A stretch of 64,000 nt of DNA from Bacteroidota bacterium (GCA_028876495.1 JAGWRO010000070.1:1-64000), one strand, 5' to 3'. Counted from the stretch's first letter, positions 17,497 through 27,190 are shown. Made by a program: numbers and translations. The notes: generated by a model from the sequence alone, not told the origin.

Positions 17497-19554
17497 ATGG
17501 ATAAACGTAAAATTATTACACGCGATATCAGTTGGCTTGCCTTTAACGGGCGTGTATTACAGGAAGCAGCCGATGAAACAGTGCCTTTATACGAACGAAT
17601 CAAATTTCTCGGTATTTTTTCAAGTAACCTGGATGAATTTTTCCGGGTTCGTGTTGCTACTCTAAAACGGATGATCCAATTTGGCAGTAAAGCCAATATC
17701 CACCTGGAACACTCTCCCGAAACTATTTTAGAAGAAATTAACTTTAAGGTTACCCAGCAGCAAAATCATTTTAACCATATTTGGAAAATCATTATTAATG
17801 AACTGAAAAAACAGAATATATACATTTTAGATGACCAGCAGTTAAATAAAGAACAAAAAGAATTTGTCGTCAGTTATTTTAATGATTATGTAAGAAGTAA
17901 TATCGTTCCGCTGATGATAGAAAACCTGCAGGTTTTCCCCACACTCCATGATAAATCCATTTATCTTGCCTGCAAATTGTCAAAGGCCGATGAATCAATT
18001 CCACAGCGGTACGCATTGGTTTCTGTTCCCAAACGTTTGCCAAGATTTATTATTCTACCCACCCAAAAAAACAATAAATACATTATTCTTTTAGAAGACA
18101 TCATCCGGTTTTGCCTGCCGCAAATATTTTCCTATTTCAATTATGACACCTTTAGTTCAAATATTATAAAAGTTACGCGCGATGCCGAAATTGATATAGA
18201 TAATGATATTTCCACTTCTCTTATTCAAAAATTAGAAAAAGGATTAAAGAATCGTAAAAAAGGGAAACCGGTGCGCTTTACATTTGATAAAGAAATTGAT
18301 AGCGGCTTATTAAATTACCTGATCAAAAGGCTGGAACTATCTACTAAAGACAATATTCAATCCGGGGAACGCATTCATAATTTCCAGGATTTTATTAATT
18401 TTCCTGAATCTGTTTTTGATAAAAAAAGTACACGAAAAAAACCTTTTATTCATCCGCTTCTTAAAAATGCGAACAGTGTAAACGAGGTTATATTGCAAAG
18501 AGATGTTCTGCTTAATTTTCCTTATCATTCTTTCGATTCGCTTATAGATATTTTACGCGAAGCCGCCATAGCGCCGGATGTGGTGTCTATAAAAGTAACG
18601 TGCTACAGGCTTGCCAAAAATTCAAACGTGATCAACGCATTAACCAATGCAGTAAGAAACGGAAAATCAGTAACGGTAATACTTGAATTAAGAGCCCGAT
18701 TTGATGAGGAAGCCAATCTTGAATGGAAAGAAACGCTGGAAGAAGTTGGCGTGAAAGTGTTTATGGGCCTGCCTAACCTGAAAGTACATGCAAAACTTTG
18801 TATAATAAAAAAGAGGGTTAACAAACGTTCTATTTATTATGGTTTTGTAAGTACCGGTAACCTGAATGAAAGAACCAGCCGTGTATATGGAGATCATTGC
18901 CTTCTCACCAGCAACAGGCAAATAATGGCGGACATAAACAGGGTATTTACTTACCTGGAAAACCCTAAAAATATTAATAGCTTAAAGGCATGCACCAAGT
19001 TATTTGTAAGCCCATTAAATATGCGCAAACATTTTGAATCTTTAATCGATAAAGAAATCAAATATGCAAAGGAAAACAAACCGGCTTCCATTATTTTAAA
19101 ATTGAATTCTTTAAGTGATGAAGAGTTGATCATTAAACTTTATGAAGCGGCTCGCGCAGGCGTAAAAATTAAAATGATCATCCGCGGTATTTGTTGCATG
19201 TACACTGAAAGTAAAAAATTCAAAAAGAAAGTAAAAGCCATAAGCATTGTGGATGAATACCTGGAACATGCAAGGGTATTAATTTTCCATAATGCAGGGA
19301 AGGAAAAATATTTTATTTCTTCTGCAGACTGGATGGTGAGAAATCTTGATCATCGTGTTGAAACCGCTTGTCCTGTTTTTGACAAAAGCATTCAGCAGGA
19401 ATTAAAAGAAATACTAGATATTCAATTGGACGATAATGTAAAAGCAAGAATCCTGGACAATCATCTTTCGAACGAATATGTAAAAGTGCCGGGTGTAAAA
19501 AAAGTACGTTCGCAGATACACATCTACAATACTCTTTTAAAGAAAACATATTAA
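17497..19554 (+). CDS. ppk1: polyphosphate kinase 1
   Basis: A 685-residue PPK1 that polymerises the ATP gamma-phosphate into inorganic polyphosphate. The N-terminal domain begins RDISWLAFNGRVLQEAAD and has SSNLDEFFRVRVATL. The two phospholipase-D-like C domains carry the autophosphorylated histidine in LKVHAKLCII and a second conserved block, FISSADWMVRNLDHRVE. Length and motif order match the family. ppx starts 3 bases after its stop, so synthesis and breakdown of polyphosphate are co-transcribed. The membrane-protein and rfaE2 genes upstream read in the same direction with short gaps. Confidence 0.95.
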   Translation: MDKRKIITRDISWLAFNGRVLQEAADETVPLYERIKFLGIFSSNLDEFFRVRVATLKRMIQFGSKANIHLEHSPETILEEINFKVTQQQNHFNHIWKIIINELKKQNIYILDDQQLNKEQKEFVVSYFNDYVRSNIVPLMIENLQVFPTLHDKSIYLACKLSKADESIPQRYALVSVPKRLPRFIILPTQKNNKYIILLEDIIRFCLPQIFSYFNYDTFSSNIIKVTRDAEIDIDNDISTSLIQKLEKGLKNRKKGKPVRFTFDKEIDSGLLNYLIKRLELSTKDNIQSGERIHNFQDFINFPESVFDKKSTRKKPFIHPLLKNANSVNEVILQRDVLLNFPYHSFDSLIDILREAAIAPDVVSIKVTCYRLAKNSNVINALTNAVRNGKSVTVILELRARFDEEANLEWKETLEEVGVKVFMGLPNLKVHAKLCIIKKRVNKRSIYYGFVSTGNLNERTSRVYGDHCLLTSNRQIMADINRVFTYLENPKNINSLKACTKLFVSPLNMRKHFESLIDKEIKYAKENKPASIILKLNSLSDEELIIKLYEAARAGVKIKMIIRGICCMYTESKKFKKKVKAISIVDEYLEHARVLIFHNAGKEKYFISSADWMVRNLDHRVETACPVFDKSIQQELKEILDIQLDDNVKARILDNHLSNEYVKVPGVKKVRSQIHIYNTLLKKTY

Positions 19555-19557
19555 AAT

Positions 19558-20445
19558 TTGAAACTCGCAGCAATAGACATCGGAAGCAATGCAGCACGAT
19601 TACTGATAACAGAAGTATCTCTTGATACCAAAAACGCGCCTTTATTTACCAAGCTAAGCCTTGTAAGAGTACCACTGCGATTGGGTTTTGATGTATTTGA
19701 TACGGGAAAAATTTCTGACAAAAAAGTAGGTTTACTGTTGCACACCATAAAAGGATTTGTAAATATTGCAAAAGCTTACCAGGTAACAGCAATGAAAACC
19801 TGCGCCACCTCTGCAATGCGCGATGCGGAGAATACAACAGAAATCATCGCGATGATAAAAAGAGAAACAGGAATAGAAATAGAAGTGATCTCAGGAAGCG
19901 ATGAGGCATCTCTTGTTTTTGAAAACCACATTGCCGAAAATCTCGATAAAGAACATTCTTACTTATATATTGATGTAGGCGGCGGAAGCACAGAACTGAC
20001 ATTTTTTAGTAACAACGAATTAATATTTAAAGATTCGTTCCCAATCGGAACCATCAGGTTGCTAAAAGACCAGGTTTCAGATGCTACGTGGAACGACATG
20101 AAAGTGTGTATCAAATCAAAAACAAAGGGCTATAAAACCGTTGAAGCTATTGGCTCCGGCGGAAATATCAATAAAGTTTTTTCGATGAGTAAACGAAAAG
20201 ACGGAAAACCTTTGTCGTATGAATTACTCAGTGATTATTATAAAGAATTAAGCAATGTATCATTGAGCGATCGCATGAGCATCTATAAATTGAAAGAAGA
20301 CAGGGCCGATGTAATAGTGCCGGCACTTAAAATTTATATCAGCGCTATGAGATGGGCAGGTTCTGATCAAATTTACGTTCCAAAGATCGGCCTCGTTGAT
20401 GGATTGGTGCATCATTTATGGAACATGCAAACCCAATCTTCGTAA
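19558..20445 (+). CDS. ppx: exopolyphosphatase, Ppx/GppA family
   Basis: A 295-residue ASKHA-fold phosphatase. The first phosphate-binding loop is AAIDIGSNAARLL and the second YIDVGGGSTELTFF, with EVISGSDEASLVFEN between them. It should degrade polyphosphate, or pppGpp in GppA-like members. It is the short form without the C-terminal HD-like domain. The start is TTG at 19558, directly after the ppk1 stop; a TTG start and 3-base spacing suggest lower, coupled translation. A copy of the recurring 18-mer follows the stop by 17 bases. Confidence 0.92.
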   Translation: MKLAAIDIGSNAARLLITEVSLDTKNAPLFTKLSLVRVPLRLGFDVFDTGKISDKKVGLLLHTIKGFVNIAKAYQVTAMKTCATSAMRDAENTTEIIAMIKRETGIEIEVISGSDEASLVFENHIAENLDKEHSYLYIDVGGGSTELTFFSNNELIFKDSFPIGTIRLLKDQVSDATWNDMKVCIKSKTKGYKTVEAIGSGGNINKVFSMSKRKDGKPLSYELLSDYYKELSNVSLSDRMSIYKLKEDRADVIVPALKIYISAMRWAGSDQIYVPKIGLVDGLVHHLWNMQTQSS

Positions 20446-20461
20446 TAAATAGGAATTCCCG

Positions 20462-20479
20462 TTATTTCCTGGTTTACTG
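20462..20479 (+). repeat. copy of recurring intergenic 18-mer
   Basis: TTATTTCCTGGTTTACTG. It differs at one position from the minus-strand copy at 24974-24991. See findings. Confidence 0.5.
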
Positions 20480-20509
20480 CATCTGTCTGTACTTCAAATA
20501 AAAAAAATC

Positions 20510-20517
20510 TACTTTTG
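20510..20517 (+). promoter_or_regulatory. -7 box of panB
   Basis: TACTTTTG fits TAnnTTTG, followed by GCAT, and lies 78 bases before the panB ATG. A matching -33 TTTG is not evident. Confidence 0.5.
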
Positions 20518-20594
20518 CATATGCGATTGTTCAAAGGAATGTTTTATTCTAATGCAGAGCCATTTCAGCCTGTCGCTTCTTTAAAAAATAATGT

Positions 20595-21410
20595 ATGTCA
20601 GTAAATAAAGAAGTAAAAAGAATAACTACCAACACGCTGCAAAAAATGAAAGAAGCGGGTGAAAAAATTGCGATGATCACTGCCTATGATTTTTCCTTTG
20701 CAAAAATATTTGATGCCGCAGGCATTGATATAATCCTGGTAGGCGATAGTGCAAGTAACGTAATGGCAGGGCATGAAACCACGTTACCAATTACGCTCGA
20801 CCAGATGATCTATCATGCCAGTTCGGTTGTTCGCGGTTGCAACAGGGCGTTAATTATTGTGGATCTTCCGTTTGGCAGCTACCAGGGAAACAGTAAAGAA
20901 GCGCTGATTTCTACCATCAGGATTATGAAAGAAACCGGCGCTCACGCCATAAAGCTGGAGGGCGGGGAAGAAATAATTGAATCGGTAAAAAGGATTGTAA
21001 GTGCAGGAATACCGGTTATGGGACATCTTGGTTTAACCCCTCAATCCATTTACAAATTTGGAACGTATACCGTAAGAGCCAGGGAAGAAGAGGAAGCGGA
21101 AAAATTAAAACGCGATGCGGATCTTTTGCAGCAAGCGGGTTGTTTTGGAATTGTGCTTGAAAAGATTCCGGCATCATTGGCCAAAGAAGTTTCAGAAAAA
21201 CTTTTGATTCCGACGATTGGCATTGGCGCAGGAAATGGCTGCGATGGACAGGTGCTGGTAATGCATGATATGCTTGGAATCAATACAGAATTTAAGCCCA
21301 GGTTCCTCAGGACTTATCTAAATCTTCACGAACAGGTTACTAATGCAGTTCAACATTATATTGATGATGTAAAAAGCAAGAATTTTCCGAATGATAAAGA
21401 ACAATATTAG
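20595..21410 (+). CDS. panB: 3-methyl-2-oxobutanoate hydroxymethyltransferase
   Basis: A 271-residue ketopantoate hydroxymethyltransferase with a TIM-barrel fold. It transfers a hydroxymethyl group from methylene-tetrahydrofolate to 2-oxoisovalerate, the first committed step to pantothenate. Signatures are [35 protein letters not shown] (metal-binding Asp), HAIKLEGG and GHLGLTPQS, and [17 protein letters not shown]. It is separated from ppx by 149 bases with its own -7 box. panC lies about 5 kb upstream on the same strand. Confidence 0.96.
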   Translation: MSVNKEVKRITTNTLQKMKEAGEKIAMITAYDFSFAKIFDAAGIDIILVGDSASNVMAGHETTLPITLDQMIYHASSVVRGCNRALIIVDLPFGSYQGNSKEALISTIRIMKETGAHAIKLEGGEEIIESVKRIVSAGIPVMGHLGLTPQSIYKFGTYTVRAREEEEAEKLKRDADLLQQAGCFGIVLEKIPASLAKEVSEKLLIPTIGIGAGNGCDGQVLVMHDMLGINTEFKPRFLRTYLNLHEQVTNAVQHYIDDVKSKNFPNDKEQY

Positions 21411-21420
21411 CAAGAGGATA

Positions 21421-21477
21421 GAATAATTTAGAGAATTTAGAATGGTTTAGAGAGTTTAGAATAGTTTAGGGAGTTTT
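21421..21477. repeat. three tandem copies of a 19-base repeat
   Basis: The unit has the form TAGAATnnTTTAGnGAnTT, repeated three times end to end with 2-4 differences between copies, directly after panB. A related TTTAGAGAGTTT-rich stretch occurs at about 61949-61979. Confidence 0.75.
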
Positions 21478-21560
21478 GAATGAAACTTTTTACAGTAAAC
21501 GAACCAAAAATGAAGATTTGTATTTTCTTCAAATCCAATACTTTTTTTTAAAAAATAATT

Positions 21561-23087
21561 ATGCAAAATTTTCTCAAAGAATTAAAAATTTCAGAATTAA
21601 ATAAAGGTGTTTCTACGGGAACGAAATGGTTATCTGCTTCCGGCGAAAAAATTATTTCCTCCTCCCCTGTTGACGGAAAGCCAATTGCATCAGTAAATTC
21701 ATGCGACAAAAGAAGTTTTAATTATGTGGTAGAAATTGCCCAAAAAGCTTTTTTAGAATGGCGAAAATGGCCGGCGCCAAAACGGGGTGAAATCATCAGG
21801 CAAATTGGAAATGAACTCAGAAAAAATAAAGCCAACCTGGGGAAATTAGTAAGTTATGAAATGGGAAAAAGCCTGCAGGAAGGAATGGGCGAAGTGCAGG
21901 AAATGATTGATATTGCTGATTTTGCACTTGGGCTTTCAAGGCAATTATACGGTCTAACTATGCACAGTGAAAGGCCGGGCCACAGAATGTATGAACAATA
22001 CCACCCGTTGGGCATCGTAGGAATTATTTCAGCCTTTAATTTCCCTGTTGCCGTTTGGAGCTGGAATAGCCTGTTGGCAATGGTTTGCGGCGATGTTTGC
22101 ATCTGGAAACCATCGGAAAAAACGCCGCTTTGCGGCATCGCCTGTCAACAAATTATCTCAAAAGTTTTTAAAGAAAATAAAGTACCAGAAGGGGTTTGCA
22201 ATTTAGTAACCGGCGGCCGTGAAATTGGCGAATGGCTTTGCAATGATCCTAACGTGGCACTTATTTCAGCAACCGGTTCTACAAGAATGGGAAAAGCGGT
22301 AAGTGCCGCCGTTGGTGCAAGACTTGGGAAAAGCTTACTTGAACTCGGTGGCAATAATGCAATTATCATTTCAAAAGAAGCTGACCTGGATATAGCTTTA
22401 GTGGGCTGTTTGTTTGGAGCTGTAGGAACTGCAGGCCAAAGATGTACTTCTACACGTCGCCTGATTATTCATGAAGAAATTTACGATACTTTCAAAAAGA
22501 AGCTGATAAATGCTTATAAACAATTAAAAATCGGCGATCCTTTGAAAGAAGAAAACCATGTCGGGCCTTTAATAGACAAAGACGCGGTACAGAATTACCT
22601 CAATGCAATTGATCAGATTAAAAAACAAGGTGGAAAAATGGCAGTAGCAGGTGGAACGCTTTCAGGCAAAGGATTTGAAAGCGGATGTTATGTAAAACCT
22701 TGCATCGCTGAAGTTACCAACGATATGGAAATTGTGCAGCATGAAACTTTTGCCCCGATCCTATATCTAATAAAATATAAAACTTTAGAAGAAGCGATTA
22801 CCCTTCAGAACGGTGTACCGCAGGGATTATCAAGTGCTATTTTCACATTAAATCTTCGCGAAGCAGAAGCTTTTCTTTCTAATGGAGGAAGCGATTGCGG
22901 AATAGCGAATGTAAATATCGGAACATCCGGAGCTGAAATAGGCGGCGCTTTTGGTGGTGAAAAAGAAACCGGCGGCGGAAGAGAAAGTGGAAGCGATGCG
23001 TGGAAAGTTTATATGCGCAGGCAAACCAACACCATTAATTATTCAGATACGCTTCCCTTAGCCCAGGGAATAAAATTTACAGTTTAA
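21561..23087 (+). CDS. aldehyde dehydrogenase, ALDH7 (aminoadipate-semialdehyde) type
   Basis: A 508-residue NAD-dependent aldehyde dehydrogenase. The catalytic cysteine is in TAGQRCTSTRRL, the general-base glutamate in LLELGGNNA, and the cofactor loop is ISATGSTRMGKAVSAA. The overall sequence (GWPAPKRGE-like entry, GREIGEWLCND, GGAFGGEKETGGGRESGSDAWK) resembles ALDH7A1/AmaB, which oxidises alpha-aminoadipate semialdehyde in lysine breakdown. No other lysine-catabolism gene is beside it, so the substrate is inferred from family resemblance only. It is a single-gene unit. Confidence 0.88.
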   Translation: MQNFLKELKISELNKGVSTGTKWLSASGEKIISSSPVDGKPIASVNSCDKRSFNYVVEIAQKAFLEWRKWPAPKRGEIIRQIGNELRKNKANLGKLVSYEMGKSLQEGMGEVQEMIDIADFALGLSRQLYGLTMHSERPGHRMYEQYHPLGIVGIISAFNFPVAVWSWNSLLAMVCGDVCIWKPSEKTPLCGIACQQIISKVFKENKVPEGVCNLVTGGREIGEWLCNDPNVALISATGSTRMGKAVSAAVGARLGKSLLELGGNNAIIISKEADLDIALVGCLFGAVGTAGQRCTSTRRLIIHEEIYDTFKKKLINAYKQLKIGDPLKEENHVGPLIDKDAVQNYLNAIDQIKKQGGKMAVAGGTLSGKGFESGCYVKPCIAEVTNDMEIVQHETFAPILYLIKYKTLEEAITLQNGVPQGLSSAIFTLNLREAEAFLSNGGSDCGIANVNIGTSGAEIGGAFGGEKETGGGRESGSDAWKVYMRRQTNTINYSDTLPLAQGIKFTV

Positions 23088-23192
23088 CCTATCTTATAGA
23101 AGATTGATAAATATTATTTAATAATTTTAATTGGTAAAGGATCTTATAATAAATTTGAAATCTTTGTATTTCTAAAAATTAAAAAAAATAAA

Positions 23193-24911
23193 ATGACAAA
23201 CAGGAGTAAACGAATTTTTTTAGGAATGGTCATGATGGTGTCTTTGCCATTATGTAGTATGGCTCAATCAGATACAAGTTCTGTAATAAAACAAAAAGTT
23301 GCACCGAATAACTGGTATCAGCTTGACCGCACAACAACAGGATACTATGGAATCAGTCTTGATAAAGCTTACGATTTTTTAAAAGGCAAGCAAAGCCACC
23401 AGGTACTTGTAGGAGTAATAGATAGTGGCGTTGATACCTTGCAGCCGGATTTGAAATCAATCCTATGGCACAATCCCGGAGAAATTCCCGGAAACGGAAT
23501 TGATGATGATCATAATGGTTATGTTGATGATGTGTACGGTTGGAATTTTATTGGAGGAAAAGACGGACGCAATGTTCACCAGGACTCTTATGAGGCTGCC
23601 CGTGTTTACTGGAAACTGAAAGATAAATATGACAGCACAGATATAGATACTACTACAATGAATGCTGCCCAGAAAGCCGAATATGCAACTTACCTGAGAG
23701 CCAAAAAAGACGTAACCCAGGGAGTAGAACCTGCACAACTTATGCAAATGCAAAGAATTTTACCTGTTCTTGAAAAGGGAGATTCTGTAATCCGTAAAGA
23801 TTTAGGCAAATCAGAATTTACGGGTAATGATGTAAAAGGGTATACTTCTGATGACCCTGATGCAAAAATTGCGGCTGCCATTTATTTGAATATGGCTAAA
23901 GCCAATAAAAATTATAATATTTCGAATACAGATATCCTGGAATATTTAAGAGGCCAGGTCCGCAAAGGAGAAGCAGCTTCTACACCCCCTGAAGATTTCA
24001 GAGACGAAATTGTAAAAGACAATCCAAACGATATCAATGATCGCTATTACGGAAATAACGATGTAATGGCCGGAACACCTTCACATGGCACCCACGTAAC
24101 AGGGATAATTGCTGCAGAAAGAGATAACGGCATAGGAATGAATGGGATCGCCAATAATGTAAAAGTAATGATGGTTCGTGCGGTTCCTGATGGTGACGAA
24201 CATGACAAAGATATTGCCAACGCCATTCGTTACGCTGTAAATAATGGTGCAGAAGTTATCAGTATGAGTTTCGGAAAACCCTTTTCGCCACAAAAAAACT
24301 GGGTGGATGATGCAGTAAAATATGCACAAAGCAAAGGTGTACTTCTTGTACATGCTGCTGGAAATGATGCAGAAAATATTGATAGTGCACAAAATTTTCC
24401 AAATCCCGTTTACCGCGACGGCTCCGGGGTTGATCCGGACTTTATTACAGTTGGTGCTAGTGGCGATTCAACCAATGGAGGTTTTACCGCAAGTTTTAGC
24501 AACTATGGTAAAAAATCTGTTGATCTTTTTGCTCCTGGCGTAAATATTTATTCTACGTTACCTAACGATAAATTCGGTGATTTTTCAGGCACCAGTATGG
24601 CCACACCGGTTGTAGCAGGCGTTGCTGCTTTGATTCTTGAATACTATCCTGATCTAAGTGCACAACAGGTAAAATATGTAATTGACAATTCAGTTACTCC
24701 TATTACTCAAAAAGTAAAATTACCCGGAACAGAAGACAGCGTGAGTCTTGCTGATATTTCTATAACAGGCGGCGAACTTAATGCCTATAATGCTTTAAAA
24801 CTAGCATCAACATTGAAAGGCGAGAGAACAAAAGATGATAATGGGTATATTAAGAAAGATAATGATGACAGAAAAAAAAGTCATCATAAAAGAAAGAAAA
24901 GAAGAGCATAA
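23193..24911 (+). CDS. secreted S8 (subtilisin) family serine protease
   Basis: A 572-residue protein with a signal peptide ending at about residue 25 (LCSMAQ). The catalytic triad is Asp77 in VGVIDSGVD, His298 in SHGTHVTG and Ser468 in SGTSMATP. The distance between Asp and His is about 220 residues, against a few dozen in subtilisin, so a large insert (about 85-290) lies inside the catalytic domain. The C-terminus is short and strongly basic (KKSHHKRKKRR), with no sorting domain visible. It probably acts in the periplasm or outside the cell. It is a single-gene unit closed by a good terminator. Confidence 0.9.
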   Translation: MTNRSKRIFLGMVMMVSLPLCSMAQSDTSSVIKQKVAPNNWYQLDRTTTGYYGISLDKAYDFLKGKQSHQVLVGVIDSGVDTLQPDLKSILWHNPGEIPGNGIDDDHNGYVDDVYGWNFIGGKDGRNVHQDSYEAARVYWKLKDKYDSTDIDTTTMNAAQKAEYATYLRAKKDVTQGVEPAQLMQMQRILPVLEKGDSVIRKDLGKSEFTGNDVKGYTSDDPDAKIAAAIYLNMAKANKNYNISNTDILEYLRGQVRKGEAASTPPEDFRDEIVKDNPNDINDRYYGNNDVMAGTPSHGTHVTGIIAAERDNGIGMNGIANNVKVMMVRAVPDGDEHDKDIANAIRYAVNNGAEVISMSFGKPFSPQKNWVDDAVKYAQSKGVLLVHAAGNDAENIDSAQNFPNPVYRDGSGVDPDFITVGASGDSTNGGFTASFSNYGKKSVDLFAPGVNIYSTLPNDKFGDFSGTSMATPVVAGVAALILEYYPDLSAQQVKYVIDNSVTPITQKVKLPGTEDSVSLADISITGGELNAYNALKLASTLKGERTKDDNGYIKKDNDDRKKSHHKRKKRRA

Positions 24912-24930
24912 TCCCTAAAAATTTATAAAT

Positions 24931-24960
24931 AAAAAACCGGTATTAATGCCGGTTTTTTAT
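24931..24960 (+). terminator. rho-independent terminator of the S8 protease gene
   Basis: AAAAACCGGTATT pairs with AATGCCGGTTTTT around a minimal loop, followed by T-rich sequence, 20 bases after the stop. Confidence 0.88.
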
Positions 24961-24973
24961 TTATAAATTCCTG

Positions 24974-24991
24974 CAGTAACCCAGGAAATAA
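24974..24991 (-). repeat. copy of recurring intergenic 18-mer
   Basis: Reads TTATTTCCTGGGTTACTG on the minus strand, one mismatch from the plus-strand copy at 20462-20479. See findings. Confidence 0.5.
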
Positions 24992-25076
24992 AACCGATTT
25001 TTATTCCAGGTAAACAAAATCCTTTGAGATTTTAATATTAGTATTTTTGCTATCAGTAAATTAAATTAAAAATTAA

Positions 25077-25595
25077 ATGCCACACATGCAGGATATGGGT
25101 GTTTATCCACCTAATTTTAATCGCTATATTTCTTTGGTAGAAGATGAAGAACTCAATTCTATATTAAAAAAACAACCAGCAGAGTCCTCCGCCTTTTTCA
25201 ATTCTATACCACAGGATAAATGGTTATACAAATATGCAGAAAACAAGTGGACGATTAAGGAAGTATTACAACATATTACAGACACAGAAAGGATTTTCAG
25301 TTTTAGGGCCCTGGTTTTTGCAAGAAAAGATCCTAATACATTTCCATCTTTTAATGAAAATGAATATGCAAAAAATTCCAACGCAAATGACAGGAATCCC
25401 GCAGATTTAATTGAAGAATTTTTAGCAGTAAGAAAATCAACTCAACTCCTTTTTGAAAGTTTTTCTGATGAACAATTAAATGCCATAGGAAAAGCAAGTT
25501 CTTATGAAATGAGCGTAAAAGCTGTTGGCTATATGATTGCCGGTCATTTTACGCATCACCTAAAAATTCTTAAAGAAAGATATTTTACTGATTAA
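25077..25595 (+). CDS. DinB family protein
   Basis: A 172-residue four-helix-bundle protein of the DinB/YfiT type. The metal-binding histidines are seen in VLQHITDTERIFSFRAL (about residue 65) and in GHFTHHLKILKERY at the C-terminus. Such proteins are putative metal-dependent enzymes, in some lineages thiol transferases, but the reaction is unknown here. TATTTTTG at 25042-25049 is a likely -7 box, so transcription begins just before the ATG. The NAD(P)HX repair gene follows after 14 bases and is probably co-transcribed. Confidence 0.85.
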   Translation: MPHMQDMGVYPPNFNRYISLVEDEELNSILKKQPAESSAFFNSIPQDKWLYKYAENKWTIKEVLQHITDTERIFSFRALVFARKDPNTFPSFNENEYAKNSNANDRNPADLIEEFLAVRKSTQLLFESFSDEQLNAIGKASSYEMSVKAVGYMIAGHFTHHLKILKERYFTD

Positions 25596-25609
25596 ATAAT
25601 TATCACACT

Positions 25610-27118
25610 TTGAAAATATTTTCAGTACACCAAATAAAAAAATGGGATTCCTTTACGATCCATCATGAACCGATAAAATCGATTGACCTGATGGAAAGGG
25701 CTGCTACTGCCTGCTTTGACTGGATTATTCAAAATTTTGATGATGAATATCACTTTAAAATATTCTGCGGAAAAGGAAATAATGGAGGCGACGGACTTGC
25801 AATCGCAAGATTATTAAAAAGTATAAAATACAAGGTTTCAGTTTATATTCCTTTTAATAATTCTCCCGGCTCTGATGATTTTGAGAAGAATCTTAAAAAA
25901 TTAAAAAAAACTTCTGCTCATATTTTCTATTTAAAAGATGAACCATCCTTTCCCGACCTTTCAAATCAAGATATAATAATTGATGCATTATTCGGCACCG
26001 GATTAAATAAACCCGCCGCAGGATTATATGCCACTTTGATCGATTTTATTAATTCAAGCAATTCAAAAATCATTTCTATCGATGTCCCGAGCGGTTTATA
26101 TACTGATAAAAGCAGTAAAATTGAAGACGACCGGCAAGCCATTATAAAAGCAGATTACACCCTTACTTTTCAAAATCAAAAGCTAGCTTTCCTGCTCCCT
26201 GAAAATGAACCTTTCACGGGACAGGTTTTTTTGCTTGATATCGGCCTTTCAGAAGAATATGAAGAAAAAGAAGAATCTCAATTTGAATTCATAAGTAATA
26301 ATCTACTAAGCGCAATCTATCGGAGGAGAAAAGAATTTTCAAATAAAGGAAATTACGGTTATGCATCACTGTTAGCCGGAAGTTATGGTATGATGGGCGC
26401 AGCGGTTCTCAGTTCTTCTGCCTGCCTGCGAAGTGGTGTTGGAAAGCTTACCTCAGTGATTTGTGAGTCAGGATACGAGATTATGCAAACTTCCGTTCCC
26501 GAAGCTATGTGTAAAGTTTCCGGAGAAAAATACATAACCGGTTTCAGCAGCTTTGAAAGTTTTGATGCAATAGGAATAGGTCCTGGCATTGGCAGATATG
26601 ATTCACATAAAAAACTGTTACAGGATTTATTCACCAACTTTAAAAAGCCAATTGTAATAGATGCTGATGCCTTAAATATTTTAAGTGAGAACCAGGATCT
26701 TTACTCATTAATTCCTGCAAAAAGTATTATCACTCCTCATCCAAAAGAATTTGAAAGATTGTTTGGTAAAAGTGAATCAGATTTCGACCGAATTGATCTG
26801 GCACTTTCAAAAGCAAACGAATTAAATATTTTCATCGTTTTAAAAGGCCATTATACTTTTATTGCAACACCGGATGGAAAAGGATATTTCAATTCAACGG
26901 GCAATGCAGGAATGGCAACTGCCGGCGCCGGAGACGTATTAACAGGAATTATTACAGGTTTACTTGCACAAAATTATTCTTCATTAAACAGTTGTATTCT
27001 TGGGGTTTACCTGCATGGGCTTGCCGGTGATATTGCTGCTGCTGAAATATCACAAGAAGCTTTGATAGCCGGTGATATTATTGACTATTTAGGGGAAGCG
27101 TTTAAGAACATTTCATGA
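25610..27118 (+). CDS. nnr: bifunctional NAD(P)HX epimerase / ADP-dependent NAD(P)HX dehydratase
   Basis: A 502-residue fusion that repairs hydrated NADH and NADPH. The N-terminal YjeF epimerase domain (about 1-215) has CGKGNNGGDGLAIARLL, DALFGTGLNKPAAG and SIDVPSGLYTD. The C-terminal ribokinase-like dehydratase domain (about 225-500) has GPGIGRYDS, VIDADALNILSE and GNAGMATAGAGDVLTGII. The start is TTG at 25610; the next residues (KIFSVHQIKKWDSFTI) are the usual family opening. It follows the DinB gene by 14 bases. Confidence 0.94.
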   Translation: MKIFSVHQIKKWDSFTIHHEPIKSIDLMERAATACFDWIIQNFDDEYHFKIFCGKGNNGGDGLAIARLLKSIKYKVSVYIPFNNSPGSDDFEKNLKKLKKTSAHIFYLKDEPSFPDLSNQDIIIDALFGTGLNKPAAGLYATLIDFINSSNSKIISIDVPSGLYTDKSSKIEDDRQAIIKADYTLTFQNQKLAFLLPENEPFTGQVFLLDIGLSEEYEEKEESQFEFISNNLLSAIYRRRKEFSNKGNYGYASLLAGSYGMMGAAVLSSSACLRSGVGKLTSVICESGYEIMQTSVPEAMCKVSGEKYITGFSSFESFDAIGIGPGIGRYDSHKKLLQDLFTNFKKPIVIDADALNILSENQDLYSLIPAKSIITPHPKEFERLFGKSESDFDRIDLALSKANELNIFIVLKGHYTFIATPDGKGYFNSTGNAGMATAGAGDVLTGIITGLLAQNYSSLNSCILGVYLHGLAGDIAAAEISQEALIAGDIIDYLGEAFKNIS

Positions 27119-27142
27119 AAAAAGTTATACGTATGAAAATAT

Positions 27143-27172
27143 TTTGTTTGTAGTATAATAATTGTAACTTTG
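27143..27172 (+). promoter_or_regulatory. promoter of the toxin-antitoxin pair
   Basis: TTTG at 27143-27146, an 18-base spacer and TAACTTTG at 27165-27172 form a near-consensus Bacteroidota promoter. Transcription would begin near 27180, which rules out the in-frame start at 27170 and favours the ATG at 27191. Confidence 0.7.
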
Positions 27173-27190
27173 TTTTTTCAAAAGAATGTT

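Noticed and set aside
20521-20604. 27-codon leader ORF overlapping the panB start
   Set aside because: The -7 box at 20510-20517 puts transcription start at about its ATG or after it, and the peptide has no attenuator-like composition.
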